Source: Thermothelomyces thermophilus ATCC 42464
Lineage: Eukaryota > Ascomycota > Sordariomycetes > Sordariales > Chaetomiaceae
Reading direction: 5' to 3'
DNA: 64,000 nucleotides
Assembly: GCF_000226095.1 (NCBI RefSeq)
Contig: NC_016477.1
Span: 310,001-374,000, forward strand
Of the stretch, positions 37,216-48,769 are shown piece after piece. Position numbers and translations under genes: made by a program. The stretch's first letter is position 1. The number at the start of each line of letters is the position of its first letter. The notes under the pieces are model-generated. The model was not told the origin of the DNA. It was given only the letters and a program-made list of their open reading frames with translations, and searched no databases.

Positions 37216-40200
37216 TGGAGCAGAGATAAACCTGATTTCGCCGATGCTTATAAATTAGCTATAGATACCCTAGAGAATGAAGCGGAAGTATAGTATAGTC
37301 AAAGGGCTATTTCCAATATAATAGGTATATAGGGAGACTAAACCAATCGATATTACTATAGTAGGGAAGACTATAGCAGTTATATTTAGCATTGTAGATA
37401 TAAGTAATGATAAAGATATAATATTAGGGTTACTATAGTATAAAGATTACGACCTAAACATTAGCTAGAAGAATGATAGCTACCTATGACCCCGAACGAA
37501 GTCATATTTGACTAGCAAGATAGGGAATGTATAAGGATCGCGAGCAGACGATACTTAAAGAAAGGCATATCCTATAGATCTACCGCAAGAGACGAACAGT
37601 AGTAGGCAGACTACTATAGACTCTAGAAGAAGCGGTATAACGATACTAACGTTACAACAGGAAGAACGAACTAAACTGCTAATAGCTGTTCTCTCTATTA
37701 ACAAATATAGAGCACTATAACTAGAGTAGTAGGTTAAGATAGGAGAAATCGCTAGTATCGCTATAGACGGAACCAAGTTCGTATATTATTAGAAAGCCAA
37801 GAGACAAGATAAGACTAGGGAAGTACTAAAGGAATACAAAGGACACCTAGCATTTAAACTAAAGTATCTAGAAGGATTACTAGAGTATAGCCTATAGGAT
37901 TATAAGATTAAGCTTAAGGAAGGAGTATAACTAAAGTTCTTTAAGATTTACTATATAAGCTAGATATAAAATAAAGAACTTAAGCGATATTTAGAGGAGA
38001 ACCTTCGAAGAGGATATATCTGCCTATCGATATTGCTAGTAGGCTACCTAATCCTGTTTATACTTAAGAAAGATAGAAAGCTACGGTTATACGTCGACTA
38101 TTAGTAACTTAACGAATAGACTATGAAAAACCGATACCCGTTACTGCTAATCTTATAGCTCCGAGATTAGTTAGCAGGAGCCTAATATTTTACACGTCTT
38201 AACTTAACATCGGCCTATAACTATATATAGATTAAAGAAGGCGATAAATAGAAAACGGCCTTTAGGACACCCTATAGTTACTATAAGTACCTTATTATGC
38301 TATTTAGACTTATAAACACGCTAGCAACGTTCTAAGCCCTAATTGATCAAGCTATCTAACCCTTTCTTAACAAATTTGCAATATATTATCCCGATAATAT
38401 ACTTATCTTCTCTAAGACAATAGACAAATACTAGAAGTATATAAGAGTAGTACTAGACACGTTACACGTATATAAGCTATCAGTTAATAAGGAAAAGAGC
38501 GAATTCCACGTTAGGAAGACGGTATTTCTAGGATATAAGATATCCCTAGGATAAATCCGGATAGAACCTTTAAAGGTCGAAGCTATTAAGGATTAGCTAT
38601 GACCGACGTTAGTCACAGAAGTACGAAGTTTCATCAGGTTTATGAACTTCTACCGGATGTTTATTAGGAACTTTAGAGCGATCATATGACCTTTGTATAA
38701 ACTTACTAAGAAGAATGCTAAATTCTAATAGGAAGAGTAATATAAGCAAGTATTTATATAGATCCGTAACGCTATTACTAAAGATCTAGTACTAGTGTTA
38801 CTAGACCTTAAGAAGCCATTTAAGGTAGAAACAAACACTTTGGACTATATTATCGGAGGATAGTTAGGATAATAAGATGAATAAAGGAAGCTATATCCTA
38901 TAGCCTTCTTTTTAAAGAAGCTCGATAAACTATATCTTAATTATTTAATTTACGATAAAGAACTACTTGCAATTGTCGAAGCTTTTAAGGAATAGTGACT
39001 ATACCTTAGTAGTATAATCGAACTAGTATAAGTATATATAGATCATAAGAATTTACAATACTTCACAACGATAAAGGAGCTTAACAGACGATAAATACGA
39101 TAGGCAGAATTCCTTATAGAATTCAATTTTGAGATCTGCTATAAGAAGGGCAAAGAGAACGTATAAGCGGACGCCTTAAGCCGACAAACAGATCATACGG
39201 AAGGACGAACGGAAATAACACTACTGTTATTCAAAGAACGAATAGACGGAACGCTATATTATAAAACGTAGATACCTGTAGAAGACGATATACTCGACTC
39301 GTTCCTAGAATATTACGTAATCTTTCGAGAAGAAAGGATTAACGAGGTATAGTATTAAGTAGCACCCGGACTAGTAGTACCCGATGGAGTGGAAGAAAAA
39401 GATAGGAAACTCTAGTACTAAGGCAAAGCGTATATCTACGATAAAGATCAATAGCTACGAATGATTTAAGAACTCTATAAGTCAAAACTCGGAGGATATA
39501 AAGGAGTTATAAAGATTATCGCATAAGTTAAGAAATACTATAACTTTCTATAGTTAACGGTATAAGTTAAGGAAGTTATATAGAACTATAACATCTATAA
39601 TCGAAGCAAAACGGTACAATATAAGCCGTATAGGCTACTTTAGCCACTACTAATAGCTAATAAACTATAGAGTTTAGTTACGATAGACTTTATTACAAAA
39701 CTACTAGAATCTAAGGATATAGCTATAAGGGTAATCTACGATAGTATTCTTACTATAGTAGACCGCCTAACTAAATAGGTATACTTCTTTCCCTATAAGG
39801 AGTCCTAGATAGCTAAATAGCTAGTAGACGTAATCTATCGGTAAGTCATATTAGTATACGCTTAGCCATAAGAATAGATCACTAATAGAGACACCAAGTT
39901 CGTATTAAAGTTCTAGCAAGCGTTAATATAACGATTAGGCATTAATAACAAGCTATTAACAGTATATTACCTATAAACCGATAGACAAATAGAGCGACTA
40001 AACTAAGTTATCAAGTAGTACCTCCGTTCTTACGTTAACTACTAGCAAGACGACTAGGTCATGCTATTACCAACAGTATAACTTGCTTATAATATAACGC
40101 TGATAGAAACAACTAAAGTTATACCGTTCTTCGCAAACTACAGATATAAAGTAGACCTTAGGTAAGGACTAGAGGTTATAGTGCCAAGAGTAGCAGTCAA

Positions 40201-40750
40201 AGTAGAACAAATGTATATACTATATAAGAAGCTTAAAAAGGAACTTAAGTTTGTCAGAACTAGAATAAAGAACTACTACGACAAATATAGGCTCGAAGGA
40301 CCTTGCCTAGAGAGGGGAGACAAAGTCTACCTAATTATATAAAACTTACGAACTAAATGACCAAAGATAAAGCTAGACTTTAAGAAGGTCGGACCCTTCG
40401 TTATTAAAGAACGAATCTCGACATTTAACTACCGACTATCGTTACCGTCATCTATATAACTACAGACGGATATTTTTTATATTTCACTTCTCGAACTAAC
40501 ACTAAAGAACGCTAAGGTTACTATATATATCGAAGCAGAGGACAAAAAGGAAGAATAGGACGTTAAAAAAATCCTAGATTTATATATTATTAATAGAGAA
40601 CTATGGTACCTAGTTAAATGGCTTAATTTTAGACTAAAAGATAACTTATAAGAACTAGTTAAGAACCTAAGTTACCCTAAGAAACTAGAGCAGTTCTACT
40701 AGTAGAATCCTAACTAGCTATAAGAACCGGCTCTAAAGCCTATTCCCTAA
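37150..40750 (+). pseudogene. pol: Pol of element C
   Basis: The protease with intact Asp-Ser-Gly-Ala-Glu is at about 37203-37240. RT has Val-Asp-Tyr at 38093 and the catalytic box reading Tyr-Pro-Asp-Asn at about 38384-38404. RNase H is at about 38800-39180. The integrase is at about 39440-40400, with the zinc-finger Cys and some core acidic residues changed. The chromodomain is at about 40545-40700, including a Tyr-Leu-Val-Lys-Trp strand. One frame can be followed throughout with TAG/TAA plus few TGA. The stop of pol cannot be fixed; the antisense gene of this element overlaps its end from 40659. Confidence 0.83.
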
Positions 40751-41336
40751 TAGAGAAAGAGGAGAACCTGCTAGAATTAGGACTAGGATCTAACCTAATT
40801 AACTCCTAATCGAGTACGTCAAAAGCACCTAACGCCTAAGCCTAACCTGCTAAGGTCTATATCTCTGATATCGGCAGAGGAGTATCTAGTTCTTCCTCTT
40901 CCTCTAAACGAGCTACACTATGACGAAAAACTTCGGTACTACGATCGTGTAGGGATTGCTATAAATGATATAATTAACTTAAGCGGCTTAGCGTCTAAGC
41001 AAGAAGCGCCTTGGTCTTAATAATCTCTTTTGAAACCTTCTCCTGCTTTGACAAATTTAAAAGGACTAAGATAGTTAGTAACCTAGGACTATAAAGGAAA
41101 ACAACAAGGAACCTATAGGCATCTATAACGTTCGGGCTATTACACTTCTTGCCTATGTAAATATAGTTCTGACACTTGTTTAAACCCTCTATTATCATAT
41201 AATACTTTCGTGGCTTTGTATTCTAATAACACTTATAAGATATAGTAACCTTATAACCCTCTCGTTTAATCTTAATTGTAATAGTATATTATTTGCGCTT
41301 AAGATTGCGACAGTTCCTAGGAATACGATTAGCTAT
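40659..41336 (-). pseudogene. Antisense gene of element C: Zn2Cys6-like plus coiled coil
   Basis: It is transcribed toward pol from just inside the 3' LTR. The start at 41336 reads ATA (ancestral ATG, also ATA in E). Exon 1 is 41336-41117 (220 nt). The 51-nt intron, 41116-41066, has donor ATAGGT (GTAGGT in E), branch ACTAAC and acceptor CTTAG. Exon 2 is 41065-40659, ending in the conserved TAA, giving 208 codons. The last Cys pair region keeps Lys-Cys-Gln-Asn-Tyr and a final Gly-Lys-Lys-Cys; the other Cys have become Tyr. Exon lengths are identical to E. A coiled coil follows in exon 2. Confidence 0.75.
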
Positions 41337-41396
41337 AGCAGAAGGAAGCTAGCAAAAGAAAGACATTACCTATAGGGGAAAAAGGGGTATTAGTAA

Positions 41397-41453
41397 TATT
41401 TAAAACAAGTCATAAGAAGCTTTTAGGTCGAAAGCCCTAAAGAGGGGGTATTG
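41397..41453 (-). promoter_or_regulatory. PPT, inverted repeat and antisense TATA element of C
   Basis: The plus-strand purine tract AAAGAGGGGGTATTG ends at 41453, directly before the 3' LTR. The inverted repeat AGCTTTTAGGTCGAAAGCCC spans about 41418-41437. On the minus strand GTTTTAAATA (41406-41397) lies 61 bp before the antisense start. Confidence 0.58.
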
Positions 41454-41910
41454 TGTTACAAGCTAACTATATATCGCGACCTGGTAGGGCGTAGCAGGCT
41501 AAACGAGCTACTAATCAAAAAGGGCACGGAGCAAGGCTAACACGGGATCGCTAGGGAGCACAGGCTACTATAGGCGAACAATTGCCAAAAGGGAAAGATA
41601 GCAGAGGATAGCTAGCTACCAAAGGCAATCCTAGGGCAGGCTAGAAGGGGACTATAAGCGACTAATAGAAGTATATATATATATAAATAATTACTCGTTA
41701 TAGTAGACTCTAGGAGTTTACTAGTGATAGCAACCTAACCTATAATTATAGTACTTATACCAAGCATCGCTAACTACTGTGAGAGATAACTCTAGTGTTG
41801 TTATGAACCCTTTGGCTCTGCCGAATCCCTTAGACGACCTATATACTTGTCCCGCTTAATTTACCTCTGTCTGAACCCTTTTAAAAGAAGTCTGAGTTAG
41901 GTTCGTCATA
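41454..41910 (+). repeat. 3' LTR of element C (457 bp)
   Basis: It starts TGTTACAAGC and ends TTCGTCATA. U3 runs to about 41671, then a TATA tract (41672-41686), then the sequence shared by all copies. TATAG at 41911-41915 is the target duplicate. Confidence 0.94.
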
Positions 41911-44310
41911 TATAGCTACCGACGTCATAGCCAAACAGCTGCTTGCCTAGCTTAGTTAACTTCATTAGCAAATCCAGGAGTTAGACTAGAGAGACAAGGC
42001 TACCTAAGCTTGAATCAAGGAACTTAAGAATGGCGAAAAGCACTCGTAGAAACTAGTTAATGAGGCCTACGCTAAAATTAAGGCTCTTAAAGGTACTAAA
42101 GCGAGCCGTATTAAGATCGAACTACCTAGCAAATATAGAGGAACCAAGGAAGATCTTGTAGGATTCTTAACAAACCTCTAATCCTACTTCTGGCTTAATG
42201 ATAACAAGTTTCTAGACGATAAAGCTAAAGTCCTCTATATAGCTACAAGACTAGAGGGCAAGGTACTTAGATAGTTCGAGCCTATATAGAATGATTACCT
42301 TACTAAGGAAGACGAAGATGACTAAGACGTGTTTATATAAGCAGTCTTTCGATCCTATAACTGTTTCGAAGAAGAGCTTTAGAAGGTTTTTAACGATAAA
42401 GATAAGAAGATTTATATATAAGAAAGACTTGCTAATCTCTAATAGACTAAGTTAGTAGCCTCCTATGTTATATAGTTTAGATAGGATATACTTAAGTCTT
42501 AGTTTAATAATAAGGTATTAATATAATTATTCCATAATAGCTTAAAGGAAAAGGTCAAAGATAAGCTATATAAGTATAATCAGCCTAAGACCCTAGATAA
42601 ATATATTATATAGGCTATTAGAATCGATAATCGACTCTATATACAAGAGTAGTAAAAACAAGGTCGAATAAATAGAGCCATAGTTAAGGCTAACGACAAG
42701 AAAAAGCGGGCGTACGTTAGTACCTTATATAAGATATACCCTAGAGCTATAGATATAGACGTAGCATAGAAGCAGGACCAAAAGAAGACAACCAAAGACA
42801 AGTCTAATGTTACCTACTATAACTATAGAAAGAAAGAGCACTACAAGTAAGAATCTCGAAGCCCGAAGAAAGAGTAAAAGATAGTCCTTAGAAAGGAAAT
42901 TACGGCTATCGACGAAACTACTAAGGACGTTATCGAAGTAGCGGCTATAAGCTATAAAGATAGGGGTAATAATACGGACAGTCTCGGATATAATAGTAAT
43001 AGTAAAGATAAATAAGCACTATACTCCGAACTGGTTATTATAGACTTAGAGACAGGTCTTGCTAAATAGGATACGGTAAGAGAGTATATACCGCTAGTTT
43101 CGATTCTCCTAGCCTTAAGGTAGTAGGGTTTTATAGTTATATAGAGGTAGGATAGATCGTAGATAACCGATATATAAGGAATCGAAAGACCCGGACTTAA
43201 TATTCTATTCCTCTAGGAACAAATCAAATAGTACCACAATGAAGTTTTTCGGCTTAACACGGAACTATACGAACGGGATAGACGCTTGATTCGACTTACC
43301 TAGTAGAGTAATAGAATAAGGGACGAAATGAAGGAACTCCGACGTATTATAGAAACTATCAAAGGAGAACAGCCTATGATATATAATAGGCCTGATAGCT
43401 ACGCCAAGTATCTTGACGGCTAGTAACTTAGCAACGACGTATAGAACCTAGAATACTGGTTTATACACGCGAACTGCGGAAAAGACGAGTGTATATAGGA
43501 AAGTTACTAGAAGAAATACTCCTATATTAGTATTAGAGTACCTATAGTCTACGTACAATAGGAAGGATTTGGGAAAGAATTCTGATACCTCCTAGGTAAC
43601 ACTATATGACTATACCCTTAACACGAGGCATATATACAAGTGCCCTAGTTCTAGTATATAGTATATAAATGCCGATATCACTTCTACGACAAATTCGAAA
43701 ACAATTACTAGCCGACCTAACAAGGAAATGAGGACGGAAGCTTATGCCCTATAGAATAGGTCTACGATGTAGGAAATAGAGCAGCCAAATTGCTCTAGAA
43801 GATCGAAGCCCGCGATCTAGAAGGCATTATAATAGTTCTAAGACAAGCCTAGCCTAGGTACTATAGAACCAGACAAGATATATAGGACTCGTGCTAGAGC
43901 AACGATTACCTCTATTATATAGACGAAAAGAAATTACAAATTTGGGAGCTTTAGATAAAGCTATAGCACGTACAACGGAAAGTAGAACAGACCTAATAGT
44001 AAGAAGCTACAAGCACTTAATAGCTTATAGAAATAAGTATAATCGATAAAGCTACTATTAGCCGAATAACTAAAGAGGTTAGCATTAACCTAAGAAACGG
44101 GTTAGGGCCCTTTAAGGGGCCTAGAAGCTATTAATGCCTGTATAGCAGCAGGTAATAGCGTAGTATAGGAGGAACTAGTATAAAAGACCATTATATTAAG
44201 ACTTCCTAGCAAAAATATAGGAAATCGCTATAATTTTTAGACAACGGTGGCAAGACAAATAACTATAGATAATAGTATAATAGAAACAGCACGAAATGCT
44301 TATACTAGTA
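41911..44310 (+). pseudogene. gag: Gag of element D (continuation after C)
   Basis: It continues from 26633-26675; the first 5 bases are the duplicated target. The capsid domain is at about 42070-42700 and the degraded CCHC knuckle near 42815-42860. A long post-knuckle region, including coiled coil at about 43180-43370, is colinear with C. Interruptions are TAG/TAA. It overlaps pol at the end in the -1 frame, as in C. Confidence 0.75.
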
Positions 44311-47300
44311 GATAGTAAAGTAGAGATAAATCTAATTTCACTAACACTTATAAATTAGCTATAGATACCCTAGAGAATAAAGTGGAAGTATAGTATAGTT
44401 AAAGAGCCATTTCCGATGTAATAGGTATATAGGGAGACTAAACCGATCGACATTACTATAGTAGGGAAGATTATAGTAGTCGTATTTAGTATCGTAGACA
44501 TAGGTAACGACAAAGATATAATATTAGGGTTACTATAGTATAAAGATTACAACCTAGATATTAGCTAGAAGAATAGTAGCTACCTACGACCCTAAATAGA
44601 GTTATATTCGACTAGTAAAAAGAGGAGCACGCAAGGATCGCAAGAGGACAATACTTAAGGAAAGGCATATTCTATAGATCTACTATAAGAGACAGATAGT
44701 AGTAAGTAGACTACTATAGACTCTAGAAGAGGTAGTATAACGATATCAATATCACGATAGGAAGAACGAGCTAAACCGCCGATAGCTATTCTCTCTATTA
44801 ACAAATATAAAGCACTATGATTAGAGTAGTAGGTTAAGATAGGAGAAATCGCTAGTATCGCTATAGATGGAACCAAGTTCGTATACTATCGGAAAACCGA
44901 GAGACGAGACAAGACTAGGGAAGTACCGAAGGAATACAAAGGACACCTAGCGTTCGAACCAAAACATCTAAAAGGACTACTAGAATACGGCCTATAGGAT
45001 CACAAGATTAAGCTTAAGGAAAGAGCATGACTAAAGTTTTTCAAGATTTACTATACGAGCTGGATATTAAATAAAGAACTTAGGCGATATTTGGAGGAGA
45101 ACCTTTGAAGAGGATATATCCGCCCGTTGACATCGCTAGTAGGCTACCTAATCCCATTTATACCTAAGAAAGATAGAAAGCTATAGTTATACGTCGACTA
45201 TTGGTAACTTAATGAATAGACTATAAAAAACCAATACCTGTTACTACTAATCTTACGGCTCTGAGATTAGTTAGTAAGAGCCTAATATTTCACGTGTCTT
45301 AACTTGCTATCGGCCTATAACTATATATAGATTAAAGAAGGAGACGAGTAAAAAACGGCCTTTAGGATACCCTATAGTTACTATAAGTACCTTGTTATAC
45401 TATTTGGACTTATAAACACGCCGGTAACGTTCTAAGCCCTAATTAATCAAGCTATCTAACCCTTTCTTGACAAATTTACAATATATTATCTTAATAATAT
45501 ACTTATTTTCTCTAAGATAATAGATAAACACTAGAAGTATATAAAAGTAATACTAGATATGCTATATATATATAAGCTATTAGTTAATAAAGAAAAGAGA
45601 GAATTTTATATTAGGAAGATAGTCTTTTTAGAATACGAAATATCCCTAGGACAAATCTAGATAGAACCTTTAAAGGTTAAAGCTATTAAGAATTAGCTAT
45701 AACCGACGTTAGTCACGGAAGTATAAAGTTTTATCGGATTTACAAACTTCTACCAAATGTTCATTAGGAACTTTAGAGCAATTATATAACCTTTATACGA
45801 ACTTACCAAGAAGAATACTAAATTCTAATAGGAAGAGTAATACAAGTAAGCATTTACGCAAATCCGTGACGCTATTACTAAAGATCTAGTACTAGTACTA
45901 CTAAACCCTAAGAAGCTATTTAAGGTAGAAACGGACGCTTTAGACTATACTATCGGAGGATAATTAGGATAACAAGATAGATAAGGAAAGCTATATCCCA
46001 TAGCCTTCTTTTTAAAGAAGCTTAATAGACTATATCTTAATTATCCGATCTATAATAAGGAACTACTTACGATTGTCGAAGCTTTTAAGGAATAGCGACT
46101 ATACCTTAGTAGCACGATTAAGCCGGTATAAGTATATATAGATTATAAGAATTTACGATACTTTACGACGACGAAGGAGCTTAACGGACGATAAATACGA
46201 TAGGTAGAATTCCTCGCGGAATTTAACTTTAAGATCCGCTATAAGAAGGGTAAAGAGAACGTACGAGTAGACATCTTAAGCCGACGAACGGATTATACGG
46301 AAGGACGAACGGAAATAATACTACCATTATTTAAGGAACGAACAGATAGAACGCTATATTACAAAATGTAGATACCTATAGAAGATGATTTACTTAACTC
46401 GTTCCTAGAATGTTATATAATCTTTCGAGAAGAACGGATTAACGAGATATAGTATCAAGTAGTACCTAGACTACTAGTACCTAACGGAGTAAAAGAAAGA
46501 GATAGGAAACTCTAGTACCAAGGCAAAGCGTATATCTATAATAAAGATCAGTAGCTATAGATGATTCGAGAACTCTACGAGTTAAAACTCGGAGGATATA
46601 AAGGAGTTACAAAGACTATTATATAAGTCAAGAAACATTACGACTTTCTATGGTTAATAATACGAGTTAAGGAAGTTATACGGAACTACGACATCTGTAA
46701 TCGAAGCAAAACAGCACGATATAAGCTATATAAGCTACTTTAGCCATTGCTAATAGCTGACAAACTATAGAGTTTAATTACGATAGACTTTATTATAAAG
46801 CTACTAGAATCTAAGGATACGGCTATAGGAGTGATCTACGATAGCATCCTTACTATAGTAGATCGCCTGACTAAATAGGTATACTTCTTTCCCTATAAGG
46901 AATCCTAGATAGCTAAATAGCTAATAGACGTAATCTATCGGCAAGTTATATTAATATATGCTTAGCTATAAGAATAGATTACCGATAGAGATACTAAGTT
47001 TGTATTAAAGTTCTAGCAAGCGTTAATATAATAATTAGGCGTTAACAATAAGCTATTAATGGCATATTACCTATAGACTAACGGACAAACAGAGTAACTA
47101 AACCAAGTTATCAAGTAGTATCTCCGTTCTTACGTTAACTACTAACAAGATAACTAGGTTATACTATTACCAATAGTATTACTCGCTTATAATACGACGC
47201 TAACAGAAATGACTAAAGTTATACCGTTCTTCGTAAACTATAGATATAAAGCAGACCTTAGGCAAGGACTAGAGGTTATAGTGCCGAGAGTAGCAGTCAA

Positions 47301-47524
47301 AGCAGAACAAATGTACGTACTATATAAAAAGCTTAAAAAGGAACTCGAGTTTATCAAGACTAGAATAAAGAACTACTATAACAAATATAGGCTCGAGGGA
47401 CCTTACCTAGAGAGGGGAGATAAAGTCTACCTAATTATACAAAACTTACAAACCAAACGACTAAGTACAAAGCTAAACTTTAAGAAGGTTAGACCCTTTA
47501 TCATTAAAGAACGAATTTTAACAT
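44250..47524 (+). pseudogene. pol: Pol of element D, up to the E insertion
   Basis: The protease site near 44312-44345 reads Asp-Ser-Lys for Asp-Ser-Gly. The RT catalytic box at about 45485-45510 reads Leu-Asn-Asn (both Asp changed), showing stronger damage than B. RNase H is at about 45930-46280 and the integrase at about 46540-47524. The segment 47209-47524 is open without stops and covers the integrase C-terminal region to the GPF module, where element E has inserted (target AACAT). The remainder is at 55134-55480. Confidence 0.82.
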
Positions 47525-47975
47525 TGTAACGAACCTAACTTAGACTTCTTCTGAAAGGGTCCAGACAGAGGTAGGTTAAGCGTGACAAGCAGGCAGGTCG
47601 TCTGAGGGATTCGGTAAAGCCAAAGGGTTCACAACAACACTAGAGTTGTCTCTCACAGTAATCAGCAATGCTTGGTATAAGTACTGTGATTGTGATTGTT
47701 ACCACTGGTGAACTCCTAGAGTCTACCATAACGAGTGACTATCTACATATATATATACTCCTTCTAACCGCTTATAGCCCTCTTTGGTCCTATCCTTAGA
47801 TCGCCTTTAGTAGCTAGCTATCCTCTGCTATCTTTCCCCTTTTGGCAATTGTTCGCCCGTAGTAGCCTATGCTCCCTAGCGATCCGTGTTAGCCTCGCTT
47901 CGTGCCCTTCTTGATTGGTGGCTCATTCAGCCCTCTGTGCCCCACTAGGTCGCGGTATATGGTTGGCTCGTGACA
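47525..47975 (-). repeat. 3' LTR of element E (451 bp)
   Basis: On the plus strand it begins TGTAACGAACC and ends GGCTCGTGACA. The shared core runs to about 47759 (TATA at 47748-47758). The C/E-type U3 runs to 47975. Confidence 0.95.
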
Positions 47976-48032
47976 CGATGCCCCCTCTTTAGGGCTTTCG
48001 ACCCGAAAGCTTCTTATGACTTGTTTTAAATA
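47976..48032 (+). promoter_or_regulatory. PPT, inverted repeat and antisense TATA element of E
   Basis: The minus-strand purine tract AAAGAGGGGGCATCG abuts the 3' LTR. The inverted repeat GGGCTTTCG-ACC-CGAAAGC begins at 47992. GTTTTAAATA at 48023-48032 is 60 bp before the antisense start. Confidence 0.6.
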
Positions 48033-48091
48033 CCACTAATATCCCTTTTTCTTAATAGGTAACGTCCTTCTTCTGCTAACTTCCTTTCGTT

Positions 48092-48769
48092 ATAGCTGAT
48101 CGTATTCCTAGGAATTGTCGCGATCTCAAACGCGAATAACACGCTATTATAATCAAGATTAAGCGAGAGGGTTACAAAGTCGCTATGCCTTGTAAGCGTT
48201 ATTAGAATGCGAAGCCGTGAAAGCATTATATAATAATAGAGGGTTTGAACAAGTGTTAAAACTATATTCGCATAGGCAAGAAGTATAGTAGTTCGAACGT
48301 TACAGATACCCGTAGGTTCCTCGTTATTTTCCTTTATAGTCTTAGGTTACTAACTATCTTAGTCCTTTCGAATTTGTCGGAGTAGGAAAAGGTTTCGAAA
48401 GAGATTGCTAAGACTAAAGCGCTACTTACTTAGACGCTAAGCCGTTTAAGTCGATTGCGTCGTTTATAGCAATCCCTGTACGATCGTGATGCCGAAGTTT
48501 TTCGTCGTGGTGTAGCTCGTCTAGAAGAAGAGGAAGAACCAGATACTCCTCTACCGATGTCGGAGACGTAGACCCTTACGGGTCAGGCTTAGGCGTTAGG
48601 TACTTTTGACGTGCTTGATTAGGAGTCGATCGGGTTAGATCCTAGTCCTAATTCTAGCAGGTTCCCTTCTTTTTCTATTAGGGAATAGGCTTTAGAGCTA
48701 GTTCTTATAGCTAGTTAAGATTCTACTAGTAGAACTGCTCTAGCTTCTTAGGGCAATTTAGGTTCTTAA
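48092..48769 (+). pseudogene. Antisense gene of element E: Zn2Cys6-like plus coiled coil
   Basis: The start at 48092 reads ATA (ancestral ATG). Exon 1 is 48092-48311. The 51-nt phase-1 intron, 48312-48362, is canonical: donor GTAGGT, branch TTACTAAC, acceptor CTTAG. Exon 2 is 48363-48769 with terminal TAA, giving 208 codons. The cluster in exon 1 fits C-x2-C-x8-C-x8-C-x2-C-x6-C, with some Cys now Tyr. Exon 2 encodes a Leu/Arg-rich coiled coil followed by an acidic run and a Ser/Thr/Pro-rich tail. Its end overlaps pol antisense. Interruptions are TAG/TAA and one TGA. Inferred role: a DNA-binding regulator encoded by the retroelement. Confidence 0.8.

Larger units (their letters stand above)
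26676..41910 (+). mobile_element. Element C: chromovirus inserted in gag of D, host to B
   Basis: The 5' LTR is split into 26676-26851 and 34460/34465-34745 by element B; its restored length is 457 bp, equal to the 3' LTR (41454-41910). Flanking target duplication is CATAG (26671-26675) and TATAG (41911-41915), differing by one C-to-T change. The internal region 34746-41453 holds gag, pol and the antisense gene. The LTR type (U3) is the same as in E. Confidence 0.93.

Noticed and set aside
40995-41198. Stand-alone small ORF in C
   Set aside because: It is an unspliced portion of the antisense gene (end of exon 1, in-frame 51-nt intron, start of exon 2), not a separate gene.
48026-48226. Minus-strand 66-codon frame at the 3' tail of E, with a partly similar frame in C
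   Set aside because: It is complementary to exon 1 of the antisense gene; the conservation is explained by that gene.
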